In this document: positions 26,020 to 35,387 of the stretch, in pieces | Layout of the letters: every line of letters begins with the position of its first letter | Position numbering within the stretch: position 1 is the stretch's first letter | NCBI GenBank assembly: GCA_913774715.1 | Contig: CAJYHS010000246.1 | Coordinates: 1 to 64,000, forward strand | Length of the DNA stretch: 64,000 bases | From: an uncultured Siphonobacter sp. | GTDB taxonomy: Bacteria > Bacteroidota > Bacteroidia > Cytophagales > Spirosomataceae | Direction of reading: 5' to 3' | Program-made: the position numbers and the translations under genes | Notes under the pieces: model-generated | The model's input: the letters and a program-made list of their open reading frames with translations, nothing else | The model's database searches: none | Told to the model about the DNA's origin: nothing

Positions 26020-26439
26020 GTACCGATTTGTACTTGATACTATGTTTTTCTGGTATCATTAGCTTCAAAATACAAGTATCACTGGATTTATCAGGCAATC
26101 ATAAATGATAAGTTCGATCTGTGTGTATCAACAGAAATACTGCTGGAATATGAAGAAATCGTAGCTAGTCGATACGGACTAGAGCGTACAGAAGTAATAC
26201 TCCGATACTTGTTATTACTACCTAACGTTCACTTAATTGAACCTAGTTACGTATGGGAATTGATCAAGACTGATCCAGATGATAATAAATTTATTGATTG
26301 TTATATCGCAGGGTCAGCGGATGCCTTAGTAGGTAATGATAAGCATTTTGACATCTTACGTCAGATTAACTTTCCAATGGTGAAGGTATTGAAATACGAA
26401 GCATTTGAAAGTCTTTATAAAGATGAATTTTCTGCTTAG
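26012..26439 (+). pseudogene. Frameshifted PIN-domain toxin
   Basis: The frame starting at ATG 26012 reads MNRYRFVLDT then stops after a few codons. From about 26044 the next frame reads VFLVSLASKYKYHW, STEILLEYEEIVASR and, near the end, DPDDNKFIDCYIAGSADALVGNDKHF. The last motif is typical of the putative PIN-family toxin group. Restoring one A after GATACT would give D-T-N-V-F-L and join both parts into one ~142-residue protein. This points to a single-base deletion in the catalytic DTN motif, or a sequencing error there. Confidence 0.8.
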
Positions 26440-26541
26440 ATGTCAGGTCTTTCCCATATCTGCATTGCTATTATTTCCACTGGAATACACAATCCTGAAA
26501 GCCACTAAAGCTCATCCGTATCTTTTCTCGGTTGAATCGCC

Positions 26542-26549
26542 TATTTTTG
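26542..26549 (+). promoter_or_regulatory. Possible -7 box of ileS
   Basis: TATTTTTG matches TAnnTTTG and lies 90 nt before the ileS ATG. A T-rich stretch around 26523 could be a poor -33 element. Half-site evidence only. Confidence 0.4.
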
Positions 26550-26639
26550 TGAATCTATAGTCTTCTCAATAAAGATGGGAACGAAGTAATCAGCTGAAAA
26601 TGTTGATCCTTTGCACTTGTCTTTTGTTTCCATACCATT

Positions 26640-29600
26640 ATGAATTTCCCCGAATACAAAAACCTCGATTATGCCGCCGTTGCCGACGAAATCCGGCAGT
26701 TCTGGAAAGAGAACCGGATTTTCGAGCAATCCATTGAACTGCGGGAAGGAAAGCCCAGCTTTACATTTTATGAAGGACCGCCGTCGGCCAATGGCACGCC
26801 GGGTATCCACCACGTGATGGCTCGTTCCATCAAAGATATTTTCTGCCGGTATCAGACGCTCAAAGGTCGTCAGGTTAAGCGGAAAGGGGGCTGGGATACG
26901 CACGGTCTGCCCATCGAATTACAGGTGGAAAAAGAGCTGGGTATTACGAAAGAAGACATTGGTAAGAAAATCAGTGTAGAGGAATACAACCGTAAATGCC
27001 GGGAAACCGTCATGCGATATACCGATCAATGGAATGACCTGACTGAAAAGATGGGTTATTGGGTTGATCTGGACAGTCCTTACGTAACCTACCATAACGA
27101 ATACATTGAAAGTGTCTGGCATTTGCTCAAGCGTTTGCACGAGCAGGGCTTGCTCTATAAAGGCTATACGATTCAGCCTTACTCGCCCGCGGCGGGAACG
27201 GGACTGAGTTCGCACGAGCTGAACCAGCCGGGTACGTACAAGGAAATCAAAGACGTATCCATCGTAGCTCAGTTTAAAGTAAAATTGACGGGCAAGTCGG
27301 GTTATTTATTCGATGCCGCCGACAGCGATAACATCTACATCCTGGCCTGGACCACTACGCCCTGGACGCTGCCTTCTAACTCGGCTTTGACCGTTGGGAA
27401 AAACATTAGCTATCAGCTCATCCAAACCTATAACCCGTATACGCACTTACCCGTAAACGTGGTGTGTGCGAAAGATCGGGTAGGAGCTTATTTTCCCGAA
27501 AAAGGAAGGGATGGCGATTTACTAGCCTATCAGGCTGGGGATAAATTAATTCCCTGGAAAGTCCTGATGGATCTGAAGGGCGAACACCTCGAAGGTATTG
27601 AGTACGAACAGTTAATGCCTTACGTGCAACCTGAAGCTCCGGCGTTCCGGGTGATCTTGGGTGATTTCGTGACGACGGAAGACGGTACGGGTGTGGTTCA
27701 TACAGCTCCTACCTTCGGAGCGGACGATTTCCGGGTAGCCCAGCAGAACGGCATTCCGGCAATTATGGTTAAGGACGAGTCCGGAAAAGAGGTTCCTTTA
27801 GTAGATAAACGCGGTCGTTTTGTCAAAGAAGTAAGCGACTTCGCTGAAGAGTTTGTGAAGGAACAGTACTTATCGGATGAACAAAAGGAAACCGAACGCG
27901 AAAAGCAAAGCCGGGACAAATACCTTTCAGTAGATGAACGTATTGGAATCTTACTGAAAACGGAGAATAAAGCATTCAACGTTCAGAAGTTTGATCACAG
28001 CTATCCTCACTGCTGGCGGACGGACAAACCTGTTTTATATTATCCATTAGATAGCTGGTTTATCCGGACTACGGCTAAAAAAGACGAGCTGGTCGCTTTA
28101 AATAAAACGATCAACTGGAAACCCGAAAGCACAGGAACGGGTCGTTTTGGTAACTGGCTGGAAAATCTGGTGGACTGGAACTTAAGCCGTAGTCGTTACT
28201 GGGGAACGCCCCTGCCGATCTGGCGGAGTGAAGACGGCGAAGAAGTGTGCATTGGCTCGATTGAAGAGCTGAAAGCGGCTTTAACGAATGCCTTATCAAG
28301 TCCGGCTCTGACTGCCGAGCAGAAGGCATCCAACGAAAGTTACCTGGCAAAGGTCGGTACGGGAGAGTTTGATTTACACCGTCCTTACGTCGATGATATT
28401 TACTTCGTTTCGGTTTCGGGTAAAGTAATGAAGCGGGAATTGGACCTGATTGACGTTTGGTTCGACTCAGGTGCCATGCCTTATGCTCAGTGGCATTACC
28501 CATTCGAGAATAAAGATATTTTTGAAAAAAGTTACCCTGCTGATTTTATCTCCGAAGGAGTCGATCAGACGCGGGGCTGGTTCTTTACCCTGCACGCCAT
28601 TTCAGGCATGCTGAATAATTCAGTAGCTTTCAAAAACGTCGTTTCGACGGGCCTGGTGCTGGATAAAGATGGCGAGAAAATGTCCAAGCGGAAAGGCAAT
28701 GTTATCAATCCGTTCGAGGCTCTGGGTAAATACGGTACTGACCCGATTCGCTGGTACATGATCACCAACTCAAACCCCTGGGATAACCTGCGGTTTAATC
28801 TGGAAGGTGGCGTTACGGAAGTGCGTAATAAGTTTTTTGGTACCCTGACGAATACCTACAATTTCTTCGCTCTGTACGCGAATCTGGATGGATACACGTT
28901 GGATGAAGCTAACCGCGTGCCTTACGAGCAGTTAAGTGAAATGGATCGCTGGATTCTTTCGAAACTGAATTCGCTCATTAAGGATGTCGATGGTTTCTAC
29001 GACGATTACGAACCTACCAAAGCCGGACGGGCGATCCAGGATTTCGTGTCCGATCACTTGTCGAACTGGTATGTGCGTCTGTCACGCCGACGTTTCTGGA
29101 AAGGTGAATTAACAACCGATAAACGGGCTGCGTTTGAAACCTTGCAGGAATGTCTGCTAAAAGTAGCTCAGCTGATGTCACCGATTGCTCCTTTCTATTC
29201 CGACTGGTTATACCGAAATCTGACGGTTGGTAATCGGGACGCCGTAGTCGCTTCCGTTCACCTGACGGACTTACAGGCAGCCAATCAGAACTACATTGAT
29301 CCCGAATTGGAAGCTTCCATGGAGCTGGCCCAGCGGGTTTCTTCGCTGGTTCACTCGATTAGGAAAGTGAATAAAATCAAAGTACGTCAGCCGCTTTCGC
29401 GGGTGCTGGTACCGGTACTCAACGAGTATACCAAACAGCGTCTGGCCCGTGTGGAAGAGCTAATCAAGGCCGAAGTAAACGTCAAAGCAGTAGAACTACT
29501 GGATGATGCTTCGGGCGTACTGAATAAAAAGGTGAAGCCTAACTTCAAAGCTTTGGGTCCCAAGTTTGGACCGAAGATGAAGGAAGTAGCGGCGGGCATT

Positions 29601-30041
29601 CAGGCCATGAGTACGGCAGATATTGCCGAACTGGAAAAAGCCGGGACGCTGATCGTGGGCGGAGCTCATGAAATCACGGTAACCGACGTAGAAATTCTGA
29701 CTGAAGATTTACCCGGCTTCCTGACAGCTCAGGAAAATGGCCTGACGGTGGCTTTAGACGTGAGTATTTCGGAGGAATTACGCCACGAAGGTATTGCCCG
29801 CGAGTTTGTTAACCGGATTCAAAACCTGCGGAAAGATAGTGGTTTTGAAGTAGCTGATAAAATCTCCATCTCCGTGGCTACGACGGAAGAACTGGTGAGA
29901 ACGGCTCTGCAATCCAATCGTGAATACATCTGCACCGAAGTTCAGGCATTGAACTTAAACGTACTCGATACACTAACGGATGCCGTCACGGTTGATCTGG
30001 ATGAAGTGGAATTGAATGTGAAGGTAGAGGTAGTGAATTAA
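26640..30041 (+). CDS. ileS: Isoleucine-tRNA ligase
   Basis: 1133 residues, the long form common in Bacteroidota. The HIGH-equivalent lies in GPPSANGTPGIHH (near 45-57) and the KMSKS loop is GEKMSKRKGN (near 680). The editing domain has AWTTTPWTLPSNSAL. The C-terminal part has IRKVNKIKVRQPLSRV, typical of IleS. It charges tRNA(Ile). It stands alone between the broken toxin module and a terminator. Confidence 0.96.
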   Translation: MNFPEYKNLDYAAVADEIRQFWKENRIFEQSIELREGKPSFTFYEGPPSANGTPGIHHVMARSIKDIFCRYQTLKGRQVKRKGGWDTHGLPIELQVEKELGITKEDIGKKISVEEYNRKCRETVMRYTDQWNDLTEKMGYWVDLDSPYVTYHNEYIESVWHLLKRLHEQGLLYKGYTIQPYSPAAGTGLSSHELNQPGTYKEIKDVSIVAQFKVKLTGKSGYLFDAADSDNIYILAWTTTPWTLPSNSALTVGKNISYQLIQTYNPYTHLPVNVVCAKDRVGAYFPEKGRDGDLLAYQAGDKLIPWKVLMDLKGEHLEGIEYEQLMPYVQPEAPAFRVILGDFVTTEDGTGVVHTAPTFGADDFRVAQQNGIPAIMVKDESGKEVPLVDKRGRFVKEVSDFAEEFVKEQYLSDEQKETEREKQSRDKYLSVDERIGILLKTENKAFNVQKFDHSYPHCWRTDKPVLYYPLDSWFIRTTAKKDELVALNKTINWKPESTGTGRFGNWLENLVDWNLSRSRYWGTPLPIWRSEDGEEVCIGSIEELKAALTNALSSPALTAEQKASNESYLAKVGTGEFDLHRPYVDDIYFVSVSGKVMKRELDLIDVWFDSGAMPYAQWHYPFENKDIFEKSYPADFISEGVDQTRGWFFTLHAISGMLNNSVAFKNVVSTGLVLDKDGEKMSKRKGNVINPFEALGKYGTDPIRWYMITNSNPWDNLRFNLEGGVTEVRNKFFGTLTNTYNFFALYANLDGYTLDEANRVPYEQLSEMDRWILSKLNSLIKDVDGFYDDYEPTKAGRAIQDFVSDHLSNWYVRLSRRRFWKGELTTDKRAAFETLQECLLKVAQLMSPIAPFYSDWLYRNLTVGNRDAVVASVHLTDLQAANQNYIDPELEASMELAQRVSSLVHSIRKVNKIKVRQPLSRVLVPVLNEYTKQRLARVEELIKAEVNVKAVELLDDASGVLNKKVKPNFKALGPKFGPKMKEVAAGIQAMSTADIAELEKAGTLIVGGAHEITVTDVEILTEDLPGFLTAQENGLTVALDVSISEELRHEGIAREFVNRIQNLRKDSGFEVADKISISVATTEELVRTALQSNREYICTEVQALNLNVLDTLTDAVTVDLDEVELNVKVEVVN

Positions 30042-30072
30042 TAGAAGTTGTTTGTAGTAGAGTTGTTAGTTA

Positions 30073-30109
30073 AAAGGCTGGTAAGGATCAAACCTGACCA
30101 GCCTTTTTT
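30073..30109 (+). terminator. ileS terminator
   Basis: A 10-bp stem (AAAGGCTGGT at 30073-30082, complement 30097-30106) with a 14-nt loop runs into TTTTTT. It starts 32 nt after the ileS stop. Confidence 0.85.
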
Positions 30110-30150
30110 ATGCCTATAAAAAAAAGTGACAAAATATTTTTCCAATAAGT

Positions 30151-30183
30151 AAAGTTAATTTTACATTTGGTAAAAATAACTTT
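30151..30183 (+). promoter_or_regulatory. Palindromic operator overlapping the promoter of the membrane-protein/XRE operon
   Basis: 14-bp arms (30151-30164 AAAGTTAATTTTAC and 30170-30183) match at 13 of 14 positions around a 5-nt centre. A -7 box TACATTTG (30162-30169) lies in the middle, with a T-rich -33 region about 20 nt upstream. It ends 25 nt before the start codon at 30209. A repressor bound here would block the promoter; the XRE protein of the same operon is the natural candidate. Confidence 0.65.
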
Positions 30184-30208
30184 CCTCTGTTATCAACCAT
30201 TTACTACA

Positions 30209-30718
30209 ATGAAAACCCGTTTTCTTTTTCCACACTGGTGCAAGTTGCTCGGATGGTGGCTCGCTGTTCCATTCCTGATCTTCGGTATTATTTATCTGAG
30301 TCGGGAGAATTTTATAGAACAGTTTGAACCTTACACTAAGTATTTTGAAGTCAGAATTCCCAAATGGCTGGTCATAGACGATGAAAGCCTGACTAAGCAA
30401 AATTTTGTAACCACCAATATTCTGGACGAAATCATTATCATCGCCCTTACCTTGGGATTAATTCTGGTGGCTTTTTCGAAAGAAAAACAGGAAGATGAGT
30501 GGGTCGCTCAGGTGCGTCTGGAATCCTTACAGTGGGGCGTATTACTGAACACTGGTTTGATCATCCTGGCAACGCTGATAGTCTACGATTTCAAATATTT
30601 TAATGTTCTGATCTATAATGTTTTTACGACGTTACTCATTTTCATCGTCCGTTTTAACTGGGTTTTATACATTCAACCTTCTCTTTTTAAGAGAAAACGA
30701 ATAATGCCCATGATTTGA
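30209..30718 (+). CDS. Four-helix membrane protein of an XRE-linked pair
   Basis: 169 residues from the ATG at 30209; an upstream TTG at 30167 would fall inside the operator. Hydrophobic segments lie near 13-31, 79-95, 113-131 and 135-153. A loop between the first and second (about 32-78) carries LVIDDESLTKQNFVTTNILDE. No enzyme motif is seen. In many Bacteroidota a small membrane protein is encoded just before a Cro/CI-like regulator, as here (19 nt spacing). The function is unknown. Confidence 0.75.
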   Translation: MKTRFLFPHWCKLLGWWLAVPFLIFGIIYLSRENFIEQFEPYTKYFEVRIPKWLVIDDESLTKQNFVTTNILDEIIIIALTLGLILVAFSKEKQEDEWVAQVRLESLQWGVLLNTGLIILATLIVYDFKYFNVLIYNVFTTLLIFIVRFNWVLYIQPSLFKRKRIMPMI

Positions 30719-30737
30719 GGCAAAAGAGGAAACACGC

Positions 30738-30938
30738 ATGAAAAATACCATTCGCGTAGAGCGAGCGATTAAAGACATTACTCAGGCCACGCTGGCGGAA
30801 GCCGTGCAGGTGTCCCGACAGACGATCAATGCCATTGAAGCCAACAAATACGTACCTTCTACCGTGCTGGCTCTCAAGATTTCCCAGTATTTCGGTAAAC
30901 CGCTGGAGAGCATCTTTGAGTTGGAAGAGGGAGATTAA
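30738..30938 (+). CDS. Small XRE/Cro-CI family transcriptional regulator
   Basis: 66 residues, a bare HTH_3 domain: TQATLAEAVQVSRQTINAIEANKYVPSTVLALKIS with the recognition helix VSRQTINAIE. The end KPLESIFELEEGD is typical of YgzD/PBSX-like small regulators. It probably represses its own operon through the palindrome at 30151-30183 and may sense a signal via the membrane protein encoded just before it. The stop codon lies at the base of a bidirectional terminator. Confidence 0.88.
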   Translation: MKNTIRVERAIKDITQATLAEAVQVSRQTINAIEANKYVPSTVLALKISQYFGKPLESIFELEEGD

Positions 30939-30976
30939 CCACAAAAGCCCGGCAAATCTGCCGGGCTTTTGTGGTT
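30937..30976. terminator. Bidirectional terminator
   Basis: A perfect 18-bp stem (30937-30954 / 30959-30976) with a 4-nt loop lies between the XRE gene and the convergent GT39 gene. A-rich and T-rich tracts flank the GCCCGGC core inside the stem. Confidence 0.88.
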
Positions 30977-30978
30977 AA

Positions 30979-32646
30979 TTATTTCTTCGTTACCGCCACC
31001 AACGCCGTCTCCTGTAACTCCGCCGGGCGGGTTTTCGTGTTGATGAACTTCATGGTTAACTTACTGATGTGATAATGCGGGAAGCGTTTCAAAACGGTTA
31101 CTTCATAGCCGCGTTCGCGGAGCTGAGCGAGGTACGGCGTTTCGATAAATAGCGGGGTTTCGGCAGGAATGGAGGGTAACTCTTCCAGTAAAGTCGCCGT
31201 ATGGGGCACGTTAGCGTAAAATTCCAGAGCAAAATTGATGGGATTATTACGGATGACGGTAACTCCCTTTATTTCCGGATGCTCGTTGATGTAGGCTGCC
31301 GCCGTATTACCGGATTGATACCGGATGATATCAGGGTAGAGTACGGCACTGTAAATGCTATTCATCAATACTGAAGCCATAAAGCATAGTACGATAACAT
31401 TGGTAATGCTTTTGGCTGGAAAGAGGTATAATAATCCTCCCGCAACCACTGCCACGATGATCCCTACGATTAAAGCGTGATTAATATTAATGAGATAAAT
31501 GCCCAGTAATGTACTTAAGAACAGAATAATAGCAACGAAATACTGAAAGTAAATGACTCGTTTTGTCGTTGATTCATGGGTAATCTGAGCCAGGTAGAAT
31601 GCCGTCAGGATACTAAAGAAGGGAAACAGAATATTCAGGTAATGCGGTAACTGAAATTTGGAAGCCGAGAAGATAATAAAGGAAAACACCGACGTTCCCA
31701 CCACTACGTATTCCCGATCTTTCCAGCCATTTTTGTTAAGTAGCCGCGTGAAAATAGCCACATATAATAAGGCCGACCAAGGCAGAAAGGCCCAGAGTAG
31801 GGTGTGCGTATAAAACAGCGGATCCCCACTGCCCTTGATAGGGCCGGTGTTCATAAACCGCCCAAATTGACTCTCCCAGAAAAAGAAATATAGCCCTGAA
31901 ACGCCCGTTTTTCCGAACACTACTTTTTCAGGATGTAAATCAAACTGAACGTATAAAGTATAAAGCTCGGGTACTGAAAACAGAGCGGTAAGGAAAATGG
32001 CCACATACCATTTCGGTGAAATAAACTGCTTCCAGTCGCCCTTCACGACCCATTCAATCACAAAGCCAGCTCCAATGATGATGATGACGAAGAGTCCTTT
32101 GGTCATAATGGCGGCCGCCGTCCAGAGCGATCCCCAGAGAATATTCCATAAGTCGTTATTTCGGTAAGCTCTATAAAAGAAATACACACTAGCAATGCCC
32201 ATGCCCGTCAGGTAAGGCTCCGCCCGAACGTCTACGTTAGAGATTAACAAGTGCTCAGCAGTCAGGTAAAATAACACGGCTAACTGAGCCACTGTGGTTG
32301 AGTACAGTAATCGGGCTAATTGATACGTGTAATAAGCACCGGCCAACCAGAAGAGAAAAGGAGGTAGTTTGTAAGCAAAAGAGGTATATCCGAAAATTTT
32401 ATAACTAATAGCCGTAATCCAGAACGGAAAATGCGGTTTATCGAGCCAGTCATCGCCTTCCAGGGTCAGATCAATAAAATCGTTAGTTTGAGCCATGTTT
32501 TTGGCAATGGCGGCATAAAGCGTTCCGTCGGTCTCCAGAATGGGCGTGAACAAGCCGAGAGCATTCAGGATGATTCCAACAACAAGTAACCAGCTAAAAT
32601 GGCGTTGGAGGCCAGACTCCAAGGGCGAACGAAGACCAGCGGTCAT
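30979..32646 (-). CDS. GT39/ArnT-like membrane glycosyltransferase
   Basis: 555 residues from the ATG at 32646. Around ten or more TM helices are visible. The first periplasmic loop has ETDGTLYAAIAKNM, where the acidic residue pair is typical of the GT39/GT83 (ArnT/PMT) catalytic loop, then DWLDKPHFPFW. Such enzymes transfer a sugar from a polyprenyl-phosphate donor to lipid A or protein. A longer start at 32688 overlaps the -7 box and is unlikely. A second GT39 lies at 36839. Confidence 0.85.
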   Translation of the reverse strand: MTAGLRSPLESGLQRHFSWLLVVGIILNALGLFTPILETDGTLYAAIAKNMAQTNDFIDLTLEGDDWLDKPHFPFWITAISYKIFGYTSFAYKLPPFLFWLAGAYYTYQLARLLYSTTVAQLAVLFYLTAEHLLISNVDVRAEPYLTGMGIASVYFFYRAYRNNDLWNILWGSLWTAAAIMTKGLFVIIIIGAGFVIEWVVKGDWKQFISPKWYVAIFLTALFSVPELYTLYVQFDLHPEKVVFGKTGVSGLYFFFWESQFGRFMNTGPIKGSGDPLFYTHTLLWAFLPWSALLYVAIFTRLLNKNGWKDREYVVVGTSVFSFIIFSASKFQLPHYLNILFPFFSILTAFYLAQITHESTTKRVIYFQYFVAIILFLSTLLGIYLININHALIVGIIVAVVAGGLLYLFPAKSITNVIVLCFMASVLMNSIYSAVLYPDIIRYQSGNTAAAYINEHPEIKGVTVIRNNPINFALEFYANVPHTATLLEELPSIPAETPLFIETPYLAQLRERGYEVTVLKRFPHYHISKLTMKFINTKTRPAELQETALVAVTKK

Positions 32647-32685
32647 ACAACTGAAAATGAAAAATCTAATAAAAAGGATGAGCTC

Positions 32686-32693
32686 CAAAAGTA
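32686..32693 (-). promoter_or_regulatory. -7 box of the GT39 gene
   Basis: On the minus strand this reads TACTTTTG, an exact TAnnTTTG match ending 39 nt before the ATG at 32646. It argues against the longer start at 32688. Confidence 0.45.
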
Positions 32694-32900
32694 ACTTGCT
32701 AAGCCGGGTTTAAGGGTGACAGACCCTGAAAAACTTGTAAAATCAAGGCTATGAAATCCGAATTTGACCTGACTGGCACGGTATCTTTCAGATTTTTTTT
32801 GTTTGTTTTACCCATTGGATACCGCCTTCGGACGCCGATTTTCCCTCTCTTCCATTTAGGGAATACGGCCTTTTTTACTTCAAGAACGACATAAGAACCT

Positions 32901-33989
32901 ATGAGTTATCTGGATTTTCTGCAAAAAGTTTATTGGCGAAATACCGTTCAGGATTACCTCATTACGCTTGGGATTATCATGCTGGGATTGGTGCTGGTGA
33001 GGCTTTTTAAAAAATATATACTAGCCAAACTGAAGATTCTTACCAGTCGTACCAAGAGTTATTTTGATGATTACCTCGTCGACAGCATGGATCGCTTCGG
33101 CGTGCCGGCTCTGAACTTCGCAGTCGTCTATTTTGCTCTGGATTTTCTTCGGCTATCCCGAAAGGTAGATAAAATCGTTACCATCGCCACGACGATTATT
33201 ATTACCATTCTTGTCATTCGTATTCTGTCTTCGGCTATTCTGTTAGTGCTTCAGGCCAATCTCCGCAGACAGGCTCAGGGCGAAGAGAAAGTCAAGCAGA
33301 TGGGCGGGTTAATGCTCATTATCAACAGTATCATCTGGATTCTGGGGGTGGTTTTTCTCATTGATAATCTGGGGTATAATGTCTCGACGATCATTGCTGG
33401 TCTGGGTATCGGGGGTATTGCCATCGCTCTGGCGGCTCAGAATATTCTGGGTGACGTATTCAATTACTTTGTGATTTTCTTTGACCGTCCGTTTGAAGTC
33501 GGCGACTTTATTATCATCGATACCAAAATGGGAGTGGTGGATTACATCGGCCTGAAAACGACGCGTATCAAAAGCCTTTCGGGGGAAATGTTAGTTTTTG
33601 CCAATAGTGATCTGACCGGCTCGCGTATTCATAATTACAAGAATATGCAGCAGCGTCGGGTCGTTTTCAAAATACAACTTGATTATAAAACGCCCGTTGA
33701 TCGTTTAGCGGAAGTTTCAGAGATGCTCAAAAAAGTCATCGAAGAACAAAGCCCTGTACGGTTTGATCGGGCTCATTTTATGAATTACGGAAGTTACGGG
33801 CTTGAATATGAGATCGTTTACTTTGTTTTAGATGCTGAATATGGCGTTTACATGAACGTGCATCAGCGAGTGAATATCCGCATTTACGAAGAGCTTCAGA
33901 AACGCGGCATTGCCTTTGCTTTGCCCACGCAATACCTTTACGTTTCGGGCCTGGAGAAAGACGCAGATTCCTCGGCTCGCATTCAATAA
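32901..33989 (+). CDS. MscS-family mechanosensitive channel
   Basis: 362 residues. TM segments near 17-36, 60-80, 95-117 and 135-155 are followed by the pore helix and beta domain: GLGIGGIAIALAAQNILGDVF, then FDRPFEVGDFI, the MscS core signature. The C-terminal cytoplasmic domain ends with an ALPTQYLYVSG motif. It would release solutes under hypo-osmotic shock. Monocistronic. Confidence 0.92.
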   Translation: MSYLDFLQKVYWRNTVQDYLITLGIIMLGLVLVRLFKKYILAKLKILTSRTKSYFDDYLVDSMDRFGVPALNFAVVYFALDFLRLSRKVDKIVTIATTIIITILVIRILSSAILLVLQANLRRQAQGEEKVKQMGGLMLIINSIIWILGVVFLIDNLGYNVSTIIAGLGIGGIAIALAAQNILGDVFNYFVIFFDRPFEVGDFIIIDTKMGVVDYIGLKTTRIKSLSGEMLVFANSDLTGSRIHNYKNMQQRRVVFKIQLDYKTPVDRLAEVSEMLKKVIEEQSPVRFDRAHFMNYGSYGLEYEIVYFVLDAEYGVYMNVHQRVNIRIYEELQKRGIAFALPTQYLYVSGLEKDADSSARIQ

Positions 33990-34030
33990 GAAAAAAAGCA
34001 ACTGATTTTCCCGGAAATATTAAAGCTGTA

Positions 34031-34062
34031 TTTGGCTGATTCCCAATAAAAAACTATCTTTG
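34031..34062 (+). promoter_or_regulatory. Canonical Bacteroidota promoter of rpmB
   Basis: TTTG (34031-34034), a 20-nt spacer and TATCTTTG (34055-34062) match the -33/-7 consensus. Transcription should start near 34067-34069, giving a leader of about 88 nt. Confidence 0.75.
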
Positions 34063-34155
34063 CGACTCGTTTTACAGAACTGCTTGAATAAAGCTGATTC
34101 TCAAGAAATTAAGCCGGGTCTCCGGTACATCGATAACTAATAAAATTGTATTACT

Positions 34156-34383
34156 ATGGCACGGGTTTGTCAAATCACGGGCAAGAAAACGCAGACGGGT
34201 TTCAACGTCTCGCATGCCAACAACAAAACGAAGCGTAAGTTCTATCCGAACCTTCAGACGAAGAAATTCTTCATCCCTTCTACGGGTGAGTGGGTTCAGA
34301 TCAAACTTTCTACGCAAGCGATCCGTACGATCAACAAGAAAGGCATCGAAGCCGTTCTGAAAGAAGTAGGAGCTCGTTTCTAA
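34156..34383 (+). CDS. rpmB: 50S ribosomal protein L28
   Basis: 75 residues. MARVCQITGKKTQTGFNVSHANNKTKRKFYPNL is the L28 N-terminus and the C-terminal part IRTINKKGIEAVLKEVGARF also fits. It is part of the large subunit. It is followed at once by a terminator, so L33 (rpmG), often next to rpmB, is not co-transcribed here. Confidence 0.97.
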   Translation: MARVCQITGKKTQTGFNVSHANNKTKRKFYPNLQTKKFFIPSTGEWVQIKLSTQAIRTINKKGIEAVLKEVGARF

Positions 34384-34398
34384 TTTTTATTAGAAGAA

Positions 34399-34438
34399 GA
34401 AAAAGGCCTTGGCATTGTCGTGTCAAGGCCTTTTTTTC
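34399..34438 (+). terminator. rpmB terminator
   Basis: A 14-bp stem with one G-T pair (34401-34414 / 34421-34434) and a 6-nt loop runs into a T7 tract. It begins 16 nt after the rpmB stop. Confidence 0.88.
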
Positions 34439-34457
34439 GTTTGAGAATGTAAAACCC

Positions 34458-35387
34458 ATGCGGAAACTGATTACCTACCTAACTGATTTTATCCGGGAAG
34501 ATTTCAAACCCTCGCTCTACGGTTTAACGGCTTTGTATCTGGCCGCCTGGATTACCTTAAACTACTCGGTGGATCTTGAGGATAGCATCATTGACAGTTA
34601 CCGTGGTAGTTGGATCCGTCTCGTTTTGTTTTTTCTGCTTGATGCAACGGTTTATTTCAGCGTAGCAACTTTTTGGCTTTTTTCGCACGGGAAGCAATCC
34701 ATTCTCAGGACCGCAAAATTCTGGTTATTTAGTCTGTTTGGGATGATTGTGATGGCCTGGTGGCAAGACTTTACCGCTTATCAAAAACTGACAGCCTTAC
34801 CCGCATTCGTCTATGTCTACAGTTTTGCTCACTACTGCTTTTCGAACCTGAGTTCAGCCGTAACGATTTGGTTACCCCTCTGGATTTTCTACCGTTGGGT
34901 GGATCGGCAGCCTTCCTATTTCTACGGATTTCGACCCGACGGAGCGGGTTTGAAAATGTATGGACTCATGTTACTGATCATGATTCCATTGATTGGCTGG
35001 GCTTCTTTTCAGCCCAGTTTCCTGCAAACCTATCCTATATATAAAGGCTGGGGAACTGCCGAAGCGTTGAAAGTACCGGGTTGGGTTCCTGCTCTCATCT
35101 TTGAAGCATGTTACGGCTTCGACTTTATTTCCACGGAGTTACTTATCCGGGGTTTTCTGGTTATTGGAATGGCTCAGATACTTGGTCGAGGAGCGGTATT
35201 GCCCATGGTCGCCGTTTATGCCTGTATTCACTTTGGTAAGCCTTTAGGTGAAACGATTGGCTCCATTTTTGGGGGATATATTCTGGGTATTTTAGCTTAC
35301 GAAAGCCGCACCATCTGGGGAGGCATCGCTATTCACCTCGGAGTAGCCTGGTTTATGGAACTGGGAGCTTTTCTACAAAAGCTTTGA
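34458..35387 (+). CDS. CPBP-like intramembrane protease homologue
   Basis: 309 residues, with about eight TM segments. The last 100 residues resemble the CPBP/ABI domain: TELLIRGF stands where EExxxR is expected, VYACIHFGKP at the FxxxH site and IAIHLGVAW at the H-x3-N/B site. The first Glu of EE is Thr and the Asn is Trp/Ala, so activity is uncertain. The ATG at 34458 lies after the rpmB terminator; an open frame further upstream overlaps rpmB and is ignored. Confidence 0.7.
   Translation: MRKLITYLTDFIREDFKPSLYGLTALYLAAWITLNYSVDLEDSIIDSYRGSWIRLVLFFLLDATVYFSVATFWLFSHGKQSILRTAKFWLFSLFGMIVMAWWQDFTAYQKLTALPAFVYVYSFAHYCFSNLSSAVTIWLPLWIFYRWVDRQPSYFYGFRPDGAGLKMYGLMLLIMIPLIGWASFQPSFLQTYPIYKGWGTAEALKVPGWVPALIFEACYGFDFISTELLIRGFLVIGMAQILGRGAVLPMVAVYACIHFGKPLGETIGSIFGGYILGILAYESRTIWGGIAIHLGVAWFMELGAFLQKL

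Noticed and set aside
34063-34155. Riboregulator in the rpmB leader
   Set aside because: The ~88-nt leader shows no strong conserved fold that I could recognise.
34290-34457. Upstream extension of the CPBP-like frame through rpmB
   Set aside because: It crosses the rpmB gene and its terminator; ATG at 34458 begins the hydrophobic protein.
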